From the NCBI RefSeq assembly GCF_041154455.1, contig NZ_AP028664.1:1861001-1925000 (forward strand): 64,000 nt of DNA, written 5' to 3'. The position numbers and the translations under genes were made by a program. Shown one piece after another: positions 45,053-61,164 of this stretch (positions are counted from its first letter, which is position 1; each line of letters opens with the position of its first letter). The stretch comes from Variovorax sp. V213. GTDB lineage: Bacteria > Pseudomonadota > Gammaproteobacteria > Burkholderiales > Burkholderiaceae_C. Under the pieces are notes generated by a model that was not told the origin of the DNA, searched no databases, and worked only from the letters and a program-made list of their open reading frames with translations.

Positions 45053-46246
45053 TCAGCGACGGCTGGCGGTGCCCCCGAGGTTCACGACCTGCGCGGCGGG
45101 AAGAATCAGGCTGATCACCCGGTTCCATCGCACCAGCGGCACGGGATCGATGTAGACCACGTCGCGTGGCTGCAGCTCGAAGCGGTCGGCCAGGGCCAGC
45201 GCCACCGGGTTTTTCGCGTTGAGATGGAACACCTCGGGCACGTCGCCGCGCGAATTGCGTATGACGTAGATCTGGCCGGGTTGGGAGGTGTTCAGCTCGG
45301 GGCCGCCGGCATCGCCTAGCGCCTCGTTCAGGCTCAACCGCCCGTTGCGCATCAGCAGGGCCGAGGGCCGCGCGATCTCCCCCATCACGTAGACGCGGGT
45401 GTCGTCGCGGGTGCCGACGTGCACGATGTCGCCGCTCTGCATCGGAATGCGGCTCGCGTCGTAGCCGAAGCGCTGGAGCATCGGCAGGTCGAGCACATAG
45501 GTGCGCTCACCGCGCGTCAGGCTCACCCGCGAGCGATCCCCTCCCGCATTGATGCTGCCGGCTCGATTGATTGCCTCGGCCAGCGTCATCGGCACGTCGG
45601 TGAAGATCTGCAGGCCCGGGGTGCGGACCTCGCCCTCCACGTAAACGCGCCGGCTGCGGAACGACTGCACCCTGACGCTCACCAGCGGGTCCTTCACGAA
45701 GGGGGCGATCCGGCGCGAGATGAGGTCGGAGGCGGCGCTCTCCGTCAGACCATCGACCTTCGTGCGGCCGATGTAGGGAAAGCTGATCTCGCCCTGGCCG
45801 TCGACGATGAAGCCGGGCGCCACGCTCACGCCCGTCGGGTCGGACTGCTGCGAGATGACCGCGCCCGCGTTGGGCATCAGCTCCGGATGGCGGTAGACCA
45901 CGATGCCCACCACGTCCCCCGGCCCGATGGTGTAGACCGGCGCCTTGCCGAAGAGCTGCCGCACCTCGGCCGGCACGGCCTGCGGATTCTGCGCGGCCAT
46001 GGTGCGGATCAGTTCGGGCGTGATGGCGACGATCTTCGGCTGCGCGGTCACCTCGGAGCCGGAGCCGCTCCAGTCCCCTCGGTCGGGATTTCCGAAACCC
46101 GGAATCCCGCAGCCTGCCAGGCACAGCGGCAGCAGCACGGCCGCGAGTCCCATGCGGGTTCGGATGCGAACGCGGGCGAACGGCGGCGCCGTGTCGGTCG
46201 GGACGCGTGCAACGCGCAAGGAACCGGCTTGATCGAGGTGTGCCAT
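45053..46246 (-). CDS. Polysaccharide export outer-membrane lipoprotein (Wza-like)
   Basis: 397 residues. A lipobox LCLAGC lies near residues 43-48 after an unusually long N-terminus; an internal ATG (MGLAAVLLPLCLAGC) is an alternative start, but the ATG at 46246 has an AAAGGA ribosome-binding site. The PES domain (YTIGPGDVVGIVVYRHPELM) and SLBB-type repeats (FRSRRVYVEGEVRTPGLQIF, then RDDTRVYVMGEIARPSA) are clear. It forms the outer-membrane channel paired with the Wzc-like protein 61 bp downstream. Confidence 0.93.
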   Translation of the reverse strand: MAHLDQAGSLRVARVPTDTAPPFARVRIRTRMGLAAVLLPLCLAGCGIPGFGNPDRGDWSGSGSEVTAQPKIVAITPELIRTMAAQNPQAVPAEVRQLFGKAPVYTIGPGDVVGIVVYRHPELMPNAGAVISQQSDPTGVSVAPGFIVDGQGEISFPYIGRTKVDGLTESAASDLISRRIAPFVKDPLVSVRVQSFRSRRVYVEGEVRTPGLQIFTDVPMTLAEAINRAGSINAGGDRSRVSLTRGERTYVLDLPMLQRFGYDASRIPMQSGDIVHVGTRDDTRVYVMGEIARPSALLMRNGRLSLNEALGDAGGPELNTSQPGQIYVIRNSRGDVPEVFHLNAKNPVALALADRFELQPRDVVYIDPVPLVRWNRVISLILPAAQVVNLGGTASRR

Positions 46247-46276
46247 GGTGTGTCCTTTGCTCTAGGGAAAACTTGC

Positions 46277-47215
46277 TTACTGGGATGCGTAGGCGCCGCA
46301 CAGCGGACGTTCGGCGGCCGCCGTTGCGGGGCTGGGGCTGGGGCTCGGGCTCATGCGCTCCACTCCGGCGCTGCGGGCGCACGCAATCGCCCAGTCGCCA
46401 ACGGTTTGCATGTAGATCAGCTGACCTTCCGCGGTGCAGAACGTGTGGTCCACGTTGCGCATGAACTGGTATTGCAGGGCTTTGGCGAACGGCTCGCGGC
46501 CGAGCGCACCGAGCTGGTCGCGGTCGCGGTCGCACACGTGCAGCGATCCCGAATACAGCAGCTGCAGCGCGACCTTCCGCTCGACCAGGCGTTTCAAGGT
46601 GGCGCCGAACCACGCCGACCTGATTTCGGGCGGCTGCTTTTCGGTGAGGAAACCGGGCAGCGGCTTTGCCGATGGATTGCCGGTCAGGTGGCGCAGCAGC
46701 CAGCGCTTGGCCTTGCCGGGGAAAGACGGGTGCGCCGGTGCCGCCAGGGCACGCCGCAGCGTGCGCTCCCAGCGGGCGCGACGTTCGGGAAAGGCGAAGC
46801 CGTCGAACAGCGAGAGCGCCACCACGCGGGTGTCCGCGGCGGCCACCGCCACGGCGTGCTCCACGCCGGAACACATGCCGACGATCACGAACTGCCGGAT
46901 GCCCAGCGTGCTTTCGAGCAGGTCCATGGCGGCCTGAAGGTCGTGCACCGAGCGGGTCTGCAGGTCGTGCGCCGAATCGAAGGCGTCGCTGTCGCCGACG
47001 CCGCCCAGGTCGAATCGCAGGCTGGCCATGCCGTGTGCCGCGAGCACATGCGCCAGCTTGACGTTGATGCGGCGCGGCCCCACGCGATGGTTGGCACCCA
47101 TGTTGAACATCAGGCAGGCGACACCGGCAGGCACCTGCTGCGTGGGCACGGTGACCATGCCCACCAGTGAGTTGCCGGCTCCGAACCGGACCGGGCTTTG
47201 CGTCGCGTCATTCAT
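46277..47215 (-). CDS. Alpha/beta hydrolase, exosortase A system-associated hydrolase 1 type
   Basis: 312 residues starting MNDATQSPVRFGAGNSLVGM. It resembles the hydrolase 1 class found near exosortase A and polysaccharide genes: LMFNMGANHRVGPRRIN, then SLRFDLGGVGDSDAFDS. The nucleophile elbow is GMCSG, with Cys in the position of the usual Ser, as in GLCDxA of that class. Function in such loci is unknown. Here it overlaps the second hydrolase by 8 bp. It could release or transfer the peptide product, since no thioesterase domain exists in the synthetases. Confidence 0.78.
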   Translation of the reverse strand: MNDATQSPVRFGAGNSLVGMVTVPTQQVPAGVACLMFNMGANHRVGPRRINVKLAHVLAAHGMASLRFDLGGVGDSDAFDSAHDLQTRSVHDLQAAMDLLESTLGIRQFVIVGMCSGVEHAVAVAAADTRVVALSLFDGFAFPERRARWERTLRRALAAPAHPSFPGKAKRWLLRHLTGNPSAKPLPGFLTEKQPPEIRSAWFGATLKRLVERKVALQLLYSGSLHVCDRDRDQLGALGREPFAKALQYQFMRNVDHTFCTAEGQLIYMQTVGDWAIACARSAGVERMSPSPSPSPATAAAERPLCGAYASQ

Positions 47216-48026
47216 AGAGCGCACCCTGCAAGCGATTGAGCGCACCGGCCGGCACCATGGCGCTGTTGGGGTAGGGGTCCGACGTCCAGTCGAGCCGGTG
47301 CTGGAAGTAGGCGAGCCGCACCGGCATGTGGCGCGACTGCTGCTCGGCCGCCCATTGCGCCGTGTGCTCGTCGCCGGGCGGCGTCAGGACCAGGGTGTCG
47401 TGCAGCGCCGTGAGCGGGAGCGATTCGGCCACCAGCGCACCGAGCTGCGAACGCAGCTTGGGCGAGAGCAGGGTGCCGAGAACCTCTTGCGGCATGGCGT
47501 CGGGCTCGCGTGCCAGGCTTCGGCGCCAGGCAAGATCGGGGATGCAGAAGGTCGTGTCGATGGCGGCCACATGCTGCTCGCGCAAGGAACGCGCATAGCG
47601 CCGTCCGTCGATCACCGGCTCCCACAGCACTAGCCGCGCAGGGTCGCAGCGCCCGTTGCGCGCCGCCAGCACGGCAATGGTCGCGCCGAGCCGCGCACCG
47701 ACCCAGACGATGCGGCTTGCCGGCGCCCGCCGGCGCAGCTCTTCGTGCGCGGTGCACAGGTCGCGCCGCCAGCCGTCGAGTTCGCCGTCGGTCTCGTCGC
47801 CCGGCGAGTCGCCCGAGCCGTGAAAGTCGAAACGCAGGGTTGCGACACCCGCCCGCGCGAGGCGTTCGGCCAGCACCTTGAACAGGCGATGGGTCCGCAG
47901 GCCCTCCTGTCCGAAGGGCGGGCAGACGAGCACCGCGGTGTCGCCGGGCTGCGCATCCTCCGCGGCATGGAAGATGCCGAAGATCTGGCGCGAGGCCGGT
48001 CCGAACATGAACGGGTGTGCGGTCAC
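47208..48026 (-). CDS. Alpha/beta hydrolase-fold protein, exosortase A system-associated hydrolase 2 type
   Basis: 272 residues from the GTG at 48026, which overlaps the phosphopantetheinyl transferase stop by 4 bp (GTGA); an ATG at 48008 (MFGPASRQIFGIF) is the alternative. It follows the hydrolase 2 pattern: VLVCPPFGQEGLRTHRLFK, LRFDFHGSGDSPGDETDGEL and the elbow VWVGARLGATIAVLAA. The elbow G-A-R-L-G has no Ser or Cys nucleophile, so normal hydrolase chemistry is unlikely. It may be a partner or acyl-binding protein for hydrolase 1. Confidence 0.76.
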   Translation of the reverse strand: MTAHPFMFGPASRQIFGIFHAAEDAQPGDTAVLVCPPFGQEGLRTHRLFKVLAERLARAGVATLRFDFHGSGDSPGDETDGELDGWRRDLCTAHEELRRRAPASRIVWVGARLGATIAVLAARNGRCDPARLVLWEPVIDGRRYARSLREQHVAAIDTTFCIPDLAWRRSLAREPDAMPQEVLGTLLSPKLRSQLGALVAESLPLTALHDTLVLTPPGDEHTAQWAAEQQSRHMPVRLAYFQHRLDWTSDPYPNSAMVPAGALNRLQGALYE

Positions 48027-48742
48027 AGGTACACCTCCGTCGCCGCGCGAGGCTCGCTGGCGTGAACGTGCGTCTGGCGCCATTCCGCCAGCGCTCCCAC
48101 GCTGTCCGAACGGAAGGGCGCCGGCTGCAATGCGAGCCAGAGGATGCGGCCGGCGACCGGCACTTCGACGCTGCGGCAGTCGGACTCCAGCCCGACCTCG
48201 AAGCATTCCGATGGCACGATCAGCCCGAGGCCGATGGCCTTGAGGCAGGCCTCCTTGCGCGTCCAGCAGGTCAGGAAGGCGCGGTGCTGCTCCGCGGCAG
48301 GCAGGGCCGCAAGCGCTTCGCTTTCCGAACGCGTGAAATGCCGCTCGGCGAGCTCCAGCGCATCGGGCACCATGCGCAGCTGCTCGACGTCGACGCCCAG
48401 CGGCCCGCGCTCGCCGATGGCGATCAGGCCCAGCGCGCCGCTGTGGCTCAGCGAGAACCGCACGCGCGAGCGCCCCGCGAGCGAGGGCTTGCCGAAGGCG
48501 CCGTGGTTGAAGCGCAGCGTCTCGGCGTGTTCGCCCGTTTGTGCGGCCAGCGCGCGGCGCAGCGCTGCATGCGCGGCGACGTAATGCCGGCGGTCTGCAT
48601 CGAACTGCAGCCGCGCGGCGCGTTCGCGTTCCTCGGCGCAGAGGATGCCCTCGGCCTCGGGGCCGGCGTCTTCGTCCAGGTCGAGATACCGGCATACCGG
48701 CGCCTCGACGGAACAAAGGCCAAAGAAACCAGCGTGTCCCAT
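48023..48742 (-). CDS. 4'-phosphopantetheinyl transferase (Sfp type)
   Basis: 239 residues. It contains the three family motifs: FGKPSLAG followed by RVRFSLSHSGALGLIA, the Mg2+-binding LGVDVEQ, and WTRKEACLKAIG. It transfers the phosphopantetheine arm of CoA to the serines of carrier domains, and here presumably activates the four carrier domains of the two megasynthases 6 bp upstream. Its inclusion in the operon shows that the synthetases are meant to be functional. Confidence 0.93.
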   Translation of the reverse strand: MGHAGFFGLCSVEAPVCRYLDLDEDAGPEAEGILCAEERERAARLQFDADRRHYVAAHAALRRALAAQTGEHAETLRFNHGAFGKPSLAGRSRVRFSLSHSGALGLIAIGERGPLGVDVEQLRMVPDALELAERHFTRSESEALAALPAAEQHRAFLTCWTRKEACLKAIGLGLIVPSECFEVGLESDCRSVEVPVAGRILWLALQPAPFRSDSVGALAEWRQTHVHASEPRAATEVYL

Positions 48743-48748
48743 GGTGAA

Positions 48749-53748
<5,000 letters not shown>

Positions 53749-53752
<4 letters not shown>

Positions 53753-56700
53753 GCTGCGGCCTTTCCGTTAATGAGTTGATTGGGGGCGGGGGTGTCCGGC
53801 ACGTACCAGAAGGGCTGGCCGTCGATGTCGCGGGCCAGCACCGAGCCGTCTTCCTCGTGGGCCTTGCGGTAGTCGAACCCCGTGACGACGGTGGCCCTGC
53901 GCGGCAGGAAGCCGGATTCCTGCATCTCGGCCACGGACTCCTTGAACACGCGGCTGATGGTCGCGATGTCTTCCGCGCTGTGCGCGCTGGTCAGGAAGCA
54001 GGGGAAGTTGTCCAGGATGTGGACGCCGCGGCTGCGCATCATGGCGAACAGCAGGTCCTGCAGCGGATGGTCTTCGAGCCAGCTCACGCGCCACAGCGAG
54101 GCGAAGTGGCGCACAGCGATGGGCGCGCCCACCTCGACGCACCAGGCCGTGAGTTCGCCGGCCAATTCGGCGGTGCTCGTCGTGAGGCCTGCCTGCAGCG
54201 CCGGACCGGCTTCCTTCAGATGTTCGAGCGAGGCCTTGGCCGCGGCCAGCGCGAGCGGGTGCCGCACGAAGGTGCCGGCGAAATAGGTCACGCCGACGCC
54301 CGGGATCGAGTCGTCGCCATACTCCCAGGCACCGCCGTCGAGCGCGTCCATGAAGGCGCGCTTGCCGGCGATCACACCGACCGGAAAGCCGCCGCCGATC
54401 ACCTTGCCGTAGGTGGCGAGGTCCGCGCGCACGCCGAACAGTTCCTGGGCGCCGCCCAGGGCGGTGCGAAAGCCGGTGATGACCTCGTCGAAGATGAGGC
54501 AGGCACCCTGCTGCGCGGTGATGGCGCGCACCTCTTGCAGGAACTCGCGCGGCTGGAAGTCGGGACGGCGGCTTTGCACCGGCTCGACCAGCACGGCGGC
54601 CAGGTCGTCGGCGTTCTCGCGGATGAAGGCCAGCGCTTCGGCCGTGCCGTAGTCCAGCACGCGGATGTCGCCGAACATGCCGCTCATCACGCCTGGCGCG
54701 GCCGAGAGGCCCTTGCCGCCCTTGCCGGCGCGCACCAGCACTTCATCGAAAGTGCCATGGTAGGAGCCGGTGAACGCAACCACGGTGCTGCGCCCGGTGA
54801 CCGTGCGCGCGATGCGCAGCGCGGCCATCACCGCTTCGGAGCCGGTGTTGCACAGCGCGGCGCGGTCGCAGCCCGTGAGCTCGCAGATCAGGCGGGTCAC
54901 GTCGGCGGCCAGCGGATGCTGCGGCCCGATCTCGTAGCCGGCGTCGAGCTGCCTGCGCACCGCTTCCTGCACGAAGTCGGGCTGCCAGCCGAACATGTTC
55001 ATGCCGAAGCCGTTGAGGGCATCGACGTATTCGTTGCCATCCAGGTCCCATAGCTTCGAACCCTTCGAGCGCTCGATGACGATCTGGTAGGTGATCTCCT
55101 TGGTCAGCGGCCGGAAGCCGTTGACCACGCGCGGGTCGGCCATGTGGGGGCGGTTTGCCGCGGTGAACTCCTTGCTCTTGCGGGTGCGTTCCACATAGCG
55201 CCGCATGAAGGTCGCCAGCCGGGCCTTCTGCCGGCCGCTCGGCTCGGCGGTGCGCTGGGTGTGAATGCGGGCGATGGCGCCGAACGCCTTGGTGACGTCG
55301 TAGCGCACCGGCTCCTTGGGCGCACCGCCTTCGTCGGCGGCGGGCTGCGCCGCAGGGGCCGGCACGGCCTGAGCCGGTGCGGCTGTCGCCGGCGCCGGCT
55401 GCAGGAGCACGGTGGACCTGGCGGGGGCGGTGTCCGCTCCCATGCTCGAGAGCAGCGCAAGCTGGTGCCGCATCAGTTCCATCTGCTGCGCGACCAATTG
55501 CGCGAGCGGCGTGGCCCCGATGCCGCTGGCGGCTGCCGTCGCATTCATCGGCGACGTGTACGCGGCTGGCTGCATTGCGATGCCGGCTGGCGCGGCCGTG
55601 GGCACCGGTGCGGGGACGAAGGCGGGCGATGCCGTGGGTGCGGGTGCCGCAGACACGGGTTCGGGTGGCAGGCTCTCCTGCAGGAATGCGGCAAGCGTGT
55701 CGAAGCTGCGGTAGTTCTCCATCAGCTGCCGAAAGCTCAGGTTGACCTTGAAGCGCTTCTTGATCTGCGTGGCAACCTGGGTCAGCGTGAGCGAATCCAG
55801 GCCGAGTTCGCCGAAGGCGGCGTGTCCGTCCGCCTGTGCCATGTCGATACCGGAGATGTCCTCGAACAAGGACCGCAGCCGCACGCCCATGGGTTCGGCG
55901 GCTGGAGTGGTCGCGGGGGAAAGAAGTGGCGCGGGCGCAGCAGCTGTCACGGTCGGCTCCAGGATGAGAGGGGGAACGAAGGGCGCAAGCGCGGGCTGTG
56001 CGACAGCCGGCGCATCGGCGGGCAGGGCGAGCGGCGCGGAGGCCGGGCTCGCTGCGGGAGCCGCGATGTCGACCCAGAAACGCTTGCGCTCGAAGGGATA
56101 GGTGGGCAGGCGCACGCGCTGTGCGCCGGCGCGAACGGCGAGGCGGGACAGCTCCACGTCTGCGCCGCAGGTCCAGAGACGGGCCAGGGCCAGCCGCAGG
56201 GTGCGGGCCTCGTCGGCCGGTTCGCCGTGCAGAAGCGACATCACTTCGCCCGCGCCGTGCTGGCGCACCAGCGTGGCCAGCGTATTGCGCGGGCCGACTT
56301 CCACGAAGAGCGGCCGCGCCGCGTGCGCCATGGCGCCGCGCACCGCCGGCGAGAACTGCACGGTGCTGCGCAGGTGGCGGGCCCAGTACGCCGCGCTGGT
56401 GGCTTCCGAATCTTCGAGCAGCCGGCCCGTGAGCGTCGAGAAGATCGGGACCGTGGGCGCGTGCAGCGCCACTTCGCCGACCAGTGCTTCGAAGGGCGCG
56501 ACGGCGGCGTCCATCATGAACGAGTGAAATGCGTGCGAGGTCTGCAGCGGGCGGGCTGCGATGTCGTCCTTCTGCAGCTCGGCCTGCAGGGCTTCGATGG
56601 CTTGGAAAGGACCGGCGACCACGCAGGCCGTGGGGCCGTTGTCCGCGGCAAGCGACAGCGACGGACCGAGCCGGGCCACGAGCTCGCTCGCGCTCATGCG

Positions 56701-59700
56701 CACCGACAGCATCGCGCCCGCGGGCTGGGCCTGCATGAGCGCGCCGCGGCGGGCCACGAGCCGGGCGGCGTCTTCCAGGCGCATCACGCCCGCCAGCACG
56801 GCAGCGACGAACTCGCCGACGCTGTGCCCGATGAGCGCATGCGGCCGCGCACCGAGCGACAGCAGCCGGCGTGCCAGCGCGTATTCGATCGTGAAGATGG
56901 CAGGCTGCGTGACGGCCGTGGGCACCAGCGCCTGGGCGTCGCCGCCGAACATCCGCTCGCGCAGGTCGAAGTCCACCGCGCCGCCGAAGGCCTTGATGCA
57001 GGTGTCGAACGCGGCGGCGAACACCGGGTCGTTCGCATGCAGGTTCTTGCCCATGCCCGGGTACTGGGCGCCCTGGCCCGGGAACATCAGCACCGGCTGC
57101 GGCGCACGCGCATCGATGCGGCCGCTGACGCGCCACGGCCCGTCGTTGCCGCGCAGCGCGGCCACGGCTTCGGCCGCATCGCTGGCCACCACCGCCCGGC
57201 GGAAGGCGTGCGCCTTGCGGCCTACGCCCAGCGTGTAGGCGACGTCGGCAAGCGGCACGCCGGGCGTTGCCTCGAGGTGCGCCGCAAGCTGTTCCGTCGC
57301 CACGGCCAGTGCGGCCTCCGAGCGGGCCGACAGCGGCAGGACTTGCGGACCCTTGGCGCACGTCGATGCGGGGCGCACGGGTGCTTCTTCGACGACGACG
57401 TGCGCGTTGGTTCCGCCGACACCGAAGGAACTGACGCCGGCACGGCGCGGTTCGCTGGCGCGCGGCCACGGCTGCAGGCTGGGCGACACGTAGAAGGGCG
57501 TGCGCGCGAAGTCGATGGCCGGGTTGGGCGCGCCGAAGTGCGCGGTCGGCGGAATCACTTCATGGTGCAGCGAGAGGGCGGTCTTGATAAGCCCGGCGGC
57601 GCCTGCGGCCGTCACCATGTGGCCCACGTTGCTCTTGAGCGATCCGAGCGTGCAGTACCCCAGTGCGTCGGTGTGCTCGGCGTAGGCGCAGGTCAGCGCT
57701 TCGACTTCGACCGGGTCGCCCATCGGCGTGGCGGTGCCGTGCGCTTCGACAAACGAAATGCTGCGCGCATCCACGTTGGCTGCCGCAAGCGCCGCACGGA
57801 TCACCGCCGCCTGCCCGTCCACGCTGGGCGCGGTGAAGCTGGCCTTGCTGCCGCCGTCGTTGTTGACGCAGGCGCTGCGCAGCACGGCATAGATGGTGTC
57901 GCCGTCGGCCTGCGCGTCGGCCAGGCGCTTCAGCAGGACCACCGCGGCGCCGTCGCTGAACACCGTGCCCCGGGCCTGCGCATCGAAGCTGCGCGTGCGG
58001 CCGTCGGGCGAGAGCATCGAGCCCTCCTGGTAGAGGTAGCCGCTGCGCGTCGGGCAGGTGACCGATGCGCCGCCCGCCAGCGCCATGTAGCACTGGCCGG
58101 TGCGCAGCGCATGGAAGGCATGGGCCACGGCCACCAGCGAGGTCGAGCAGGCGGTGTGGACGCTGACTGCGGGCCCCGTCAGGTTGAGCCGGTTGGCCAC
58201 CCGCGTGGTGATGTAGTCCTTCTCGTTGGCCAGCATCACCTGGAACTCGCCGACCGCTTCGATGAGGTCGGGCCGCGTGCTGACGTGGCGCTGGAAGTAG
58301 CTCGCGTTGTACATGCCGGCATACACGCCCACGGGGCCTGGCGCGGCGTCGGGCACATAGCCGGCGCGCTCGAGGCATTCCCAGCAGATCTCGAGGAACA
58401 CGCGCTGCTGCGGGTCCATCAGCGCGGCCTCCTTCGGGCCGATGCCGAAGAAGGCGGCGTCGAAGTTCTCGATGCCCTCGATGACGCCGCGGGCCCGCAC
58501 GTAGGCCGGGTCCGTGCGCAAGGCGTCGCTGACGCCGGCGTCGAGCGTCTCGTCGTCGAAGAAGCTGATGGTGTCGCGGCCGGCGACGAGGTTGTCCCAG
58601 AACTGCTCGACGTCCGCCGCGCCCGGGAAGCGGCCCGCGGTGGCGATGAGCGCGACGGCGCCCGACAGGTCGGCGCTGTCGGAGGGGCGAAGCGATGCGC
58701 GCGGCGCTGCGGCGGCGGGCATGGGCGATGCGGCTTCGCCGGAGCCCGGCTCCAGCTCAGCCGCCATGGCGCTCGGCGTCGGATGCCGGAAGAAGAGGGT
58801 GGTCGACAGCGGCTGGGCACTGTCGCGCTGCAATTCGGCCAACACCTGCAGCACCCGCAGCGAATCGCCGCCGAGATCGAAGAAGTTGTCGTGGCGCCCG
58901 ACCTTGCCGATGTGCAGTGCGCGTGCAAAGGCTTCGCACACCCGTTGCTCGGTGGCGTTGCGCGCTTCCTCGAACGGCTGCGCCAGTTCGGGGCGGTCGC
59001 CCACCGGTTCGGGCAGCGCCCTGCGGTCGAGCTTGCCGTTGGGCGTGACCGGAAGCTGGTCGAGCCACACCTGGGCGGAGGGCAGCAGCGCCGCCGGCAG
59101 CCGTGCGGCCAAGTGCGTGCGCAGCGCGTCCCACGAAACCTTGTGCGAGCGCGCGACGAGGTAGGCCACCAGGCGCAGTTGCCCGTCGGCATCGGGCCGC
59201 GCCACCACGGCGCAGGACTGCACGGCCGGATGGGCGAGGACGGCCATCTCGACCTCGCCGGTCTCGATGCGGTGGCCGTGGATCTTGACCTGGCCGTCGC
59301 GGCGCCCGATGAATTCGATCGTGCCGTCGGGCAGCCAGCGCGCAAGGTCACCGGTGCGGTAGAGGCGATCGCCCGCTTGGCCGAACGGATCGGGCACGAA
59401 GCGTTCTTCCGTCAGCTGCGGCTGCCGCAGATAGCCGCGCGCCAGTCCGTGGCCGCCGATGCAGAGCTCGCCGATCAGGCCCGTCGGCAGCAGCGCCATC
59501 GAGGGGCTCAGCACGCGCAGCACGGTGTCCTTGATCGGCCGGCCGAGCGGCACCGAACGCAGGTCCGATGGCAGCGCATGGGGAATGCGGTAAGTGGCTG
59601 CGAAGGTCGTGCATTCGGTGGGCCCGTAACCGTTGCTCAATGCGAGGCCCGGGAGCGCAGCCAGCGCGCGCCGCACGTGGGGCACCGAGAGCGCCTCGCC

Positions 59701-61164
59701 GCCGGTGATGAGATGCCGAAGGCCCGAGAGATGCGCAGGGTCGTCGTCGATCACCGCGTTGAACAGCGCGGCCGTCAGCCAGGCGGTGTGCACGTCGTGG
59801 CGAGCGATGGTGGCGGCAAGGCCTGCGCCCGTGGGCACGCGCTCGCCGTGAACGACGCAGCAGCCGCCATTGAGCAGCGGACCCCAGACTTCGAGCGTGG
59901 CGGCATCGAAGCCGAGCGGCGCGGCGTGCAGCATGGCGCGCCCTGGTGCCAGATCGGCGTATTCCACGTCGACGACAAGGCGCAGGATCGCGCGGTGGCA
60001 GATCTCGATGCCCTTGGGCATGCCCGTGGAACCCGAGGTGTACATCACGTACGCCACCGATTCGCCGTCGATGTCCGGTGCGCGCCAAGGGGTGAGTTCG
60101 GCCGCCTCGGGCTCATCGAGCAGCAGCGCGGTCCGGGACTCGGGCACGAGGTGGCGGTGCGCCGATGTGGCGATCACCTGGCGTGCGTCCGCCTCGTCCA
60201 GCATGTATGCGATGCGCTCCGGCGGAAAATCCACCGGCACCGGCACATAGGCGGCGCCTGCCTTGAGGATGCCGAGCTGCGCCACCACGGCGTCCATCGA
60301 CCGCTCGAGCACCAGGCCCACGCTGTCGCCCGCACGCACGCCCAGGTGCTGGAGGCGGTGCGCAAGCCGGTCCGACTGCCGGTCGAGCTCGCCATAGCTC
60401 ATCTGCGCATCGCTCTCCGCGAGGGCGACGGCATCGGGCGCGGCAGCGGCCCGGCGGGCGAACATCTCGACCACGGTGAGGCTGCGGTCCAGCGCAGACA
60501 GCGCGGCGTTCCAGGTTGACAGCTGCTGCTCGCGGTCGGCGGCAGAGAGGGTGCGAATGTCGCCGAGAGGAGCGCCGGTGCGATCCATCAGGTCGGCGGC
60601 AGTGTCGGCGATGGCCGCGAGCAGTTGCGCTGCCGTTGCCGGGTCCAGGAGGGTCGCCGCCGCTTCGGCATGAAGACGCGGCGTGCCCGAAGCGGTGGAC
60701 AGCCAAAGATGAAGAGGGGCCTGGGAATCGGCGGCGCTGGCGTTGCCGCTCAGCCAGAGCGAGCTCGGTGTCGCTCCGGACGGGTTCGCAGCCGCTGCGC
60801 GGCGTCGCTCGTCGAGCGTGGCCAGCCAGTTGCTGGCCGTCTGGCCGGGATCAAAGGCGGCGGCAATCGCCGTTCGGCTCGCCGCCGGTTCCGATCCGCT
60901 CCTGGAAATCTCGTGGAGGACGGGCTCCTGCGTGCCGAGCCAGCGGGCCTGCAACAGGAGCCAGGCGGCCGCAAAAGGGGTATCGGGCAACTGCGCCGAG
61001 GCCTCGATCCATCGGGTCCAGCGCAGTGCATTTTCCGGGTCGATCTCCAGTGCACCGCCGATCCGCTCGGCCTTTTTTTTTGAATTCAAGCGCAACGCAA
61101 ATACATCTTCCAATGGAAGATGGAGGGGCGCGAATTGCACCGGCAATACGGATGGGGATTTCAT
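53749..61164 (-). CDS. Hybrid NRPS-PKS with in-line aminotransferase, A-PCP-KS-AT-ACP-AMT
   Basis: 2471 residues. Residues 1-205 look like a degraded condensation-domain end without HHxxxDG. Then come adenylation (about 210-720, YVMYTSGSTGMPKG at 370-383), PCP (Ser near 768, LGGDSLRVL), ketosynthase (about 835-1260, active Cys near 1006 in TACSTS, with EAHGTATPMGDP and NVGHM), acyltransferase (Ser near 1448 in GHSVGEF), ACP (Ser near 1791, GLDSLTL) and a glutamate-semialdehyde-type PLP aminotransferase (about 1990-2440, Lys near 2254 in YGKVIGGGFPVGV). No ketoreductase is present, fitting direct amination of a beta-keto thioester as in mycosubtilin-type synthases. The adenylation pocket by eye is D-A-L-W-I-G-G-T-F, one change from the valine code. 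The start at 61164 has a weak ribosome-binding site. Confidence 0.94.

Noticed and set aside
55144..60519. A 1791-codon plus-strand frame across the NRPS-PKS
   Set aside because: Antisense shadow of the megasynthase for the same reason.
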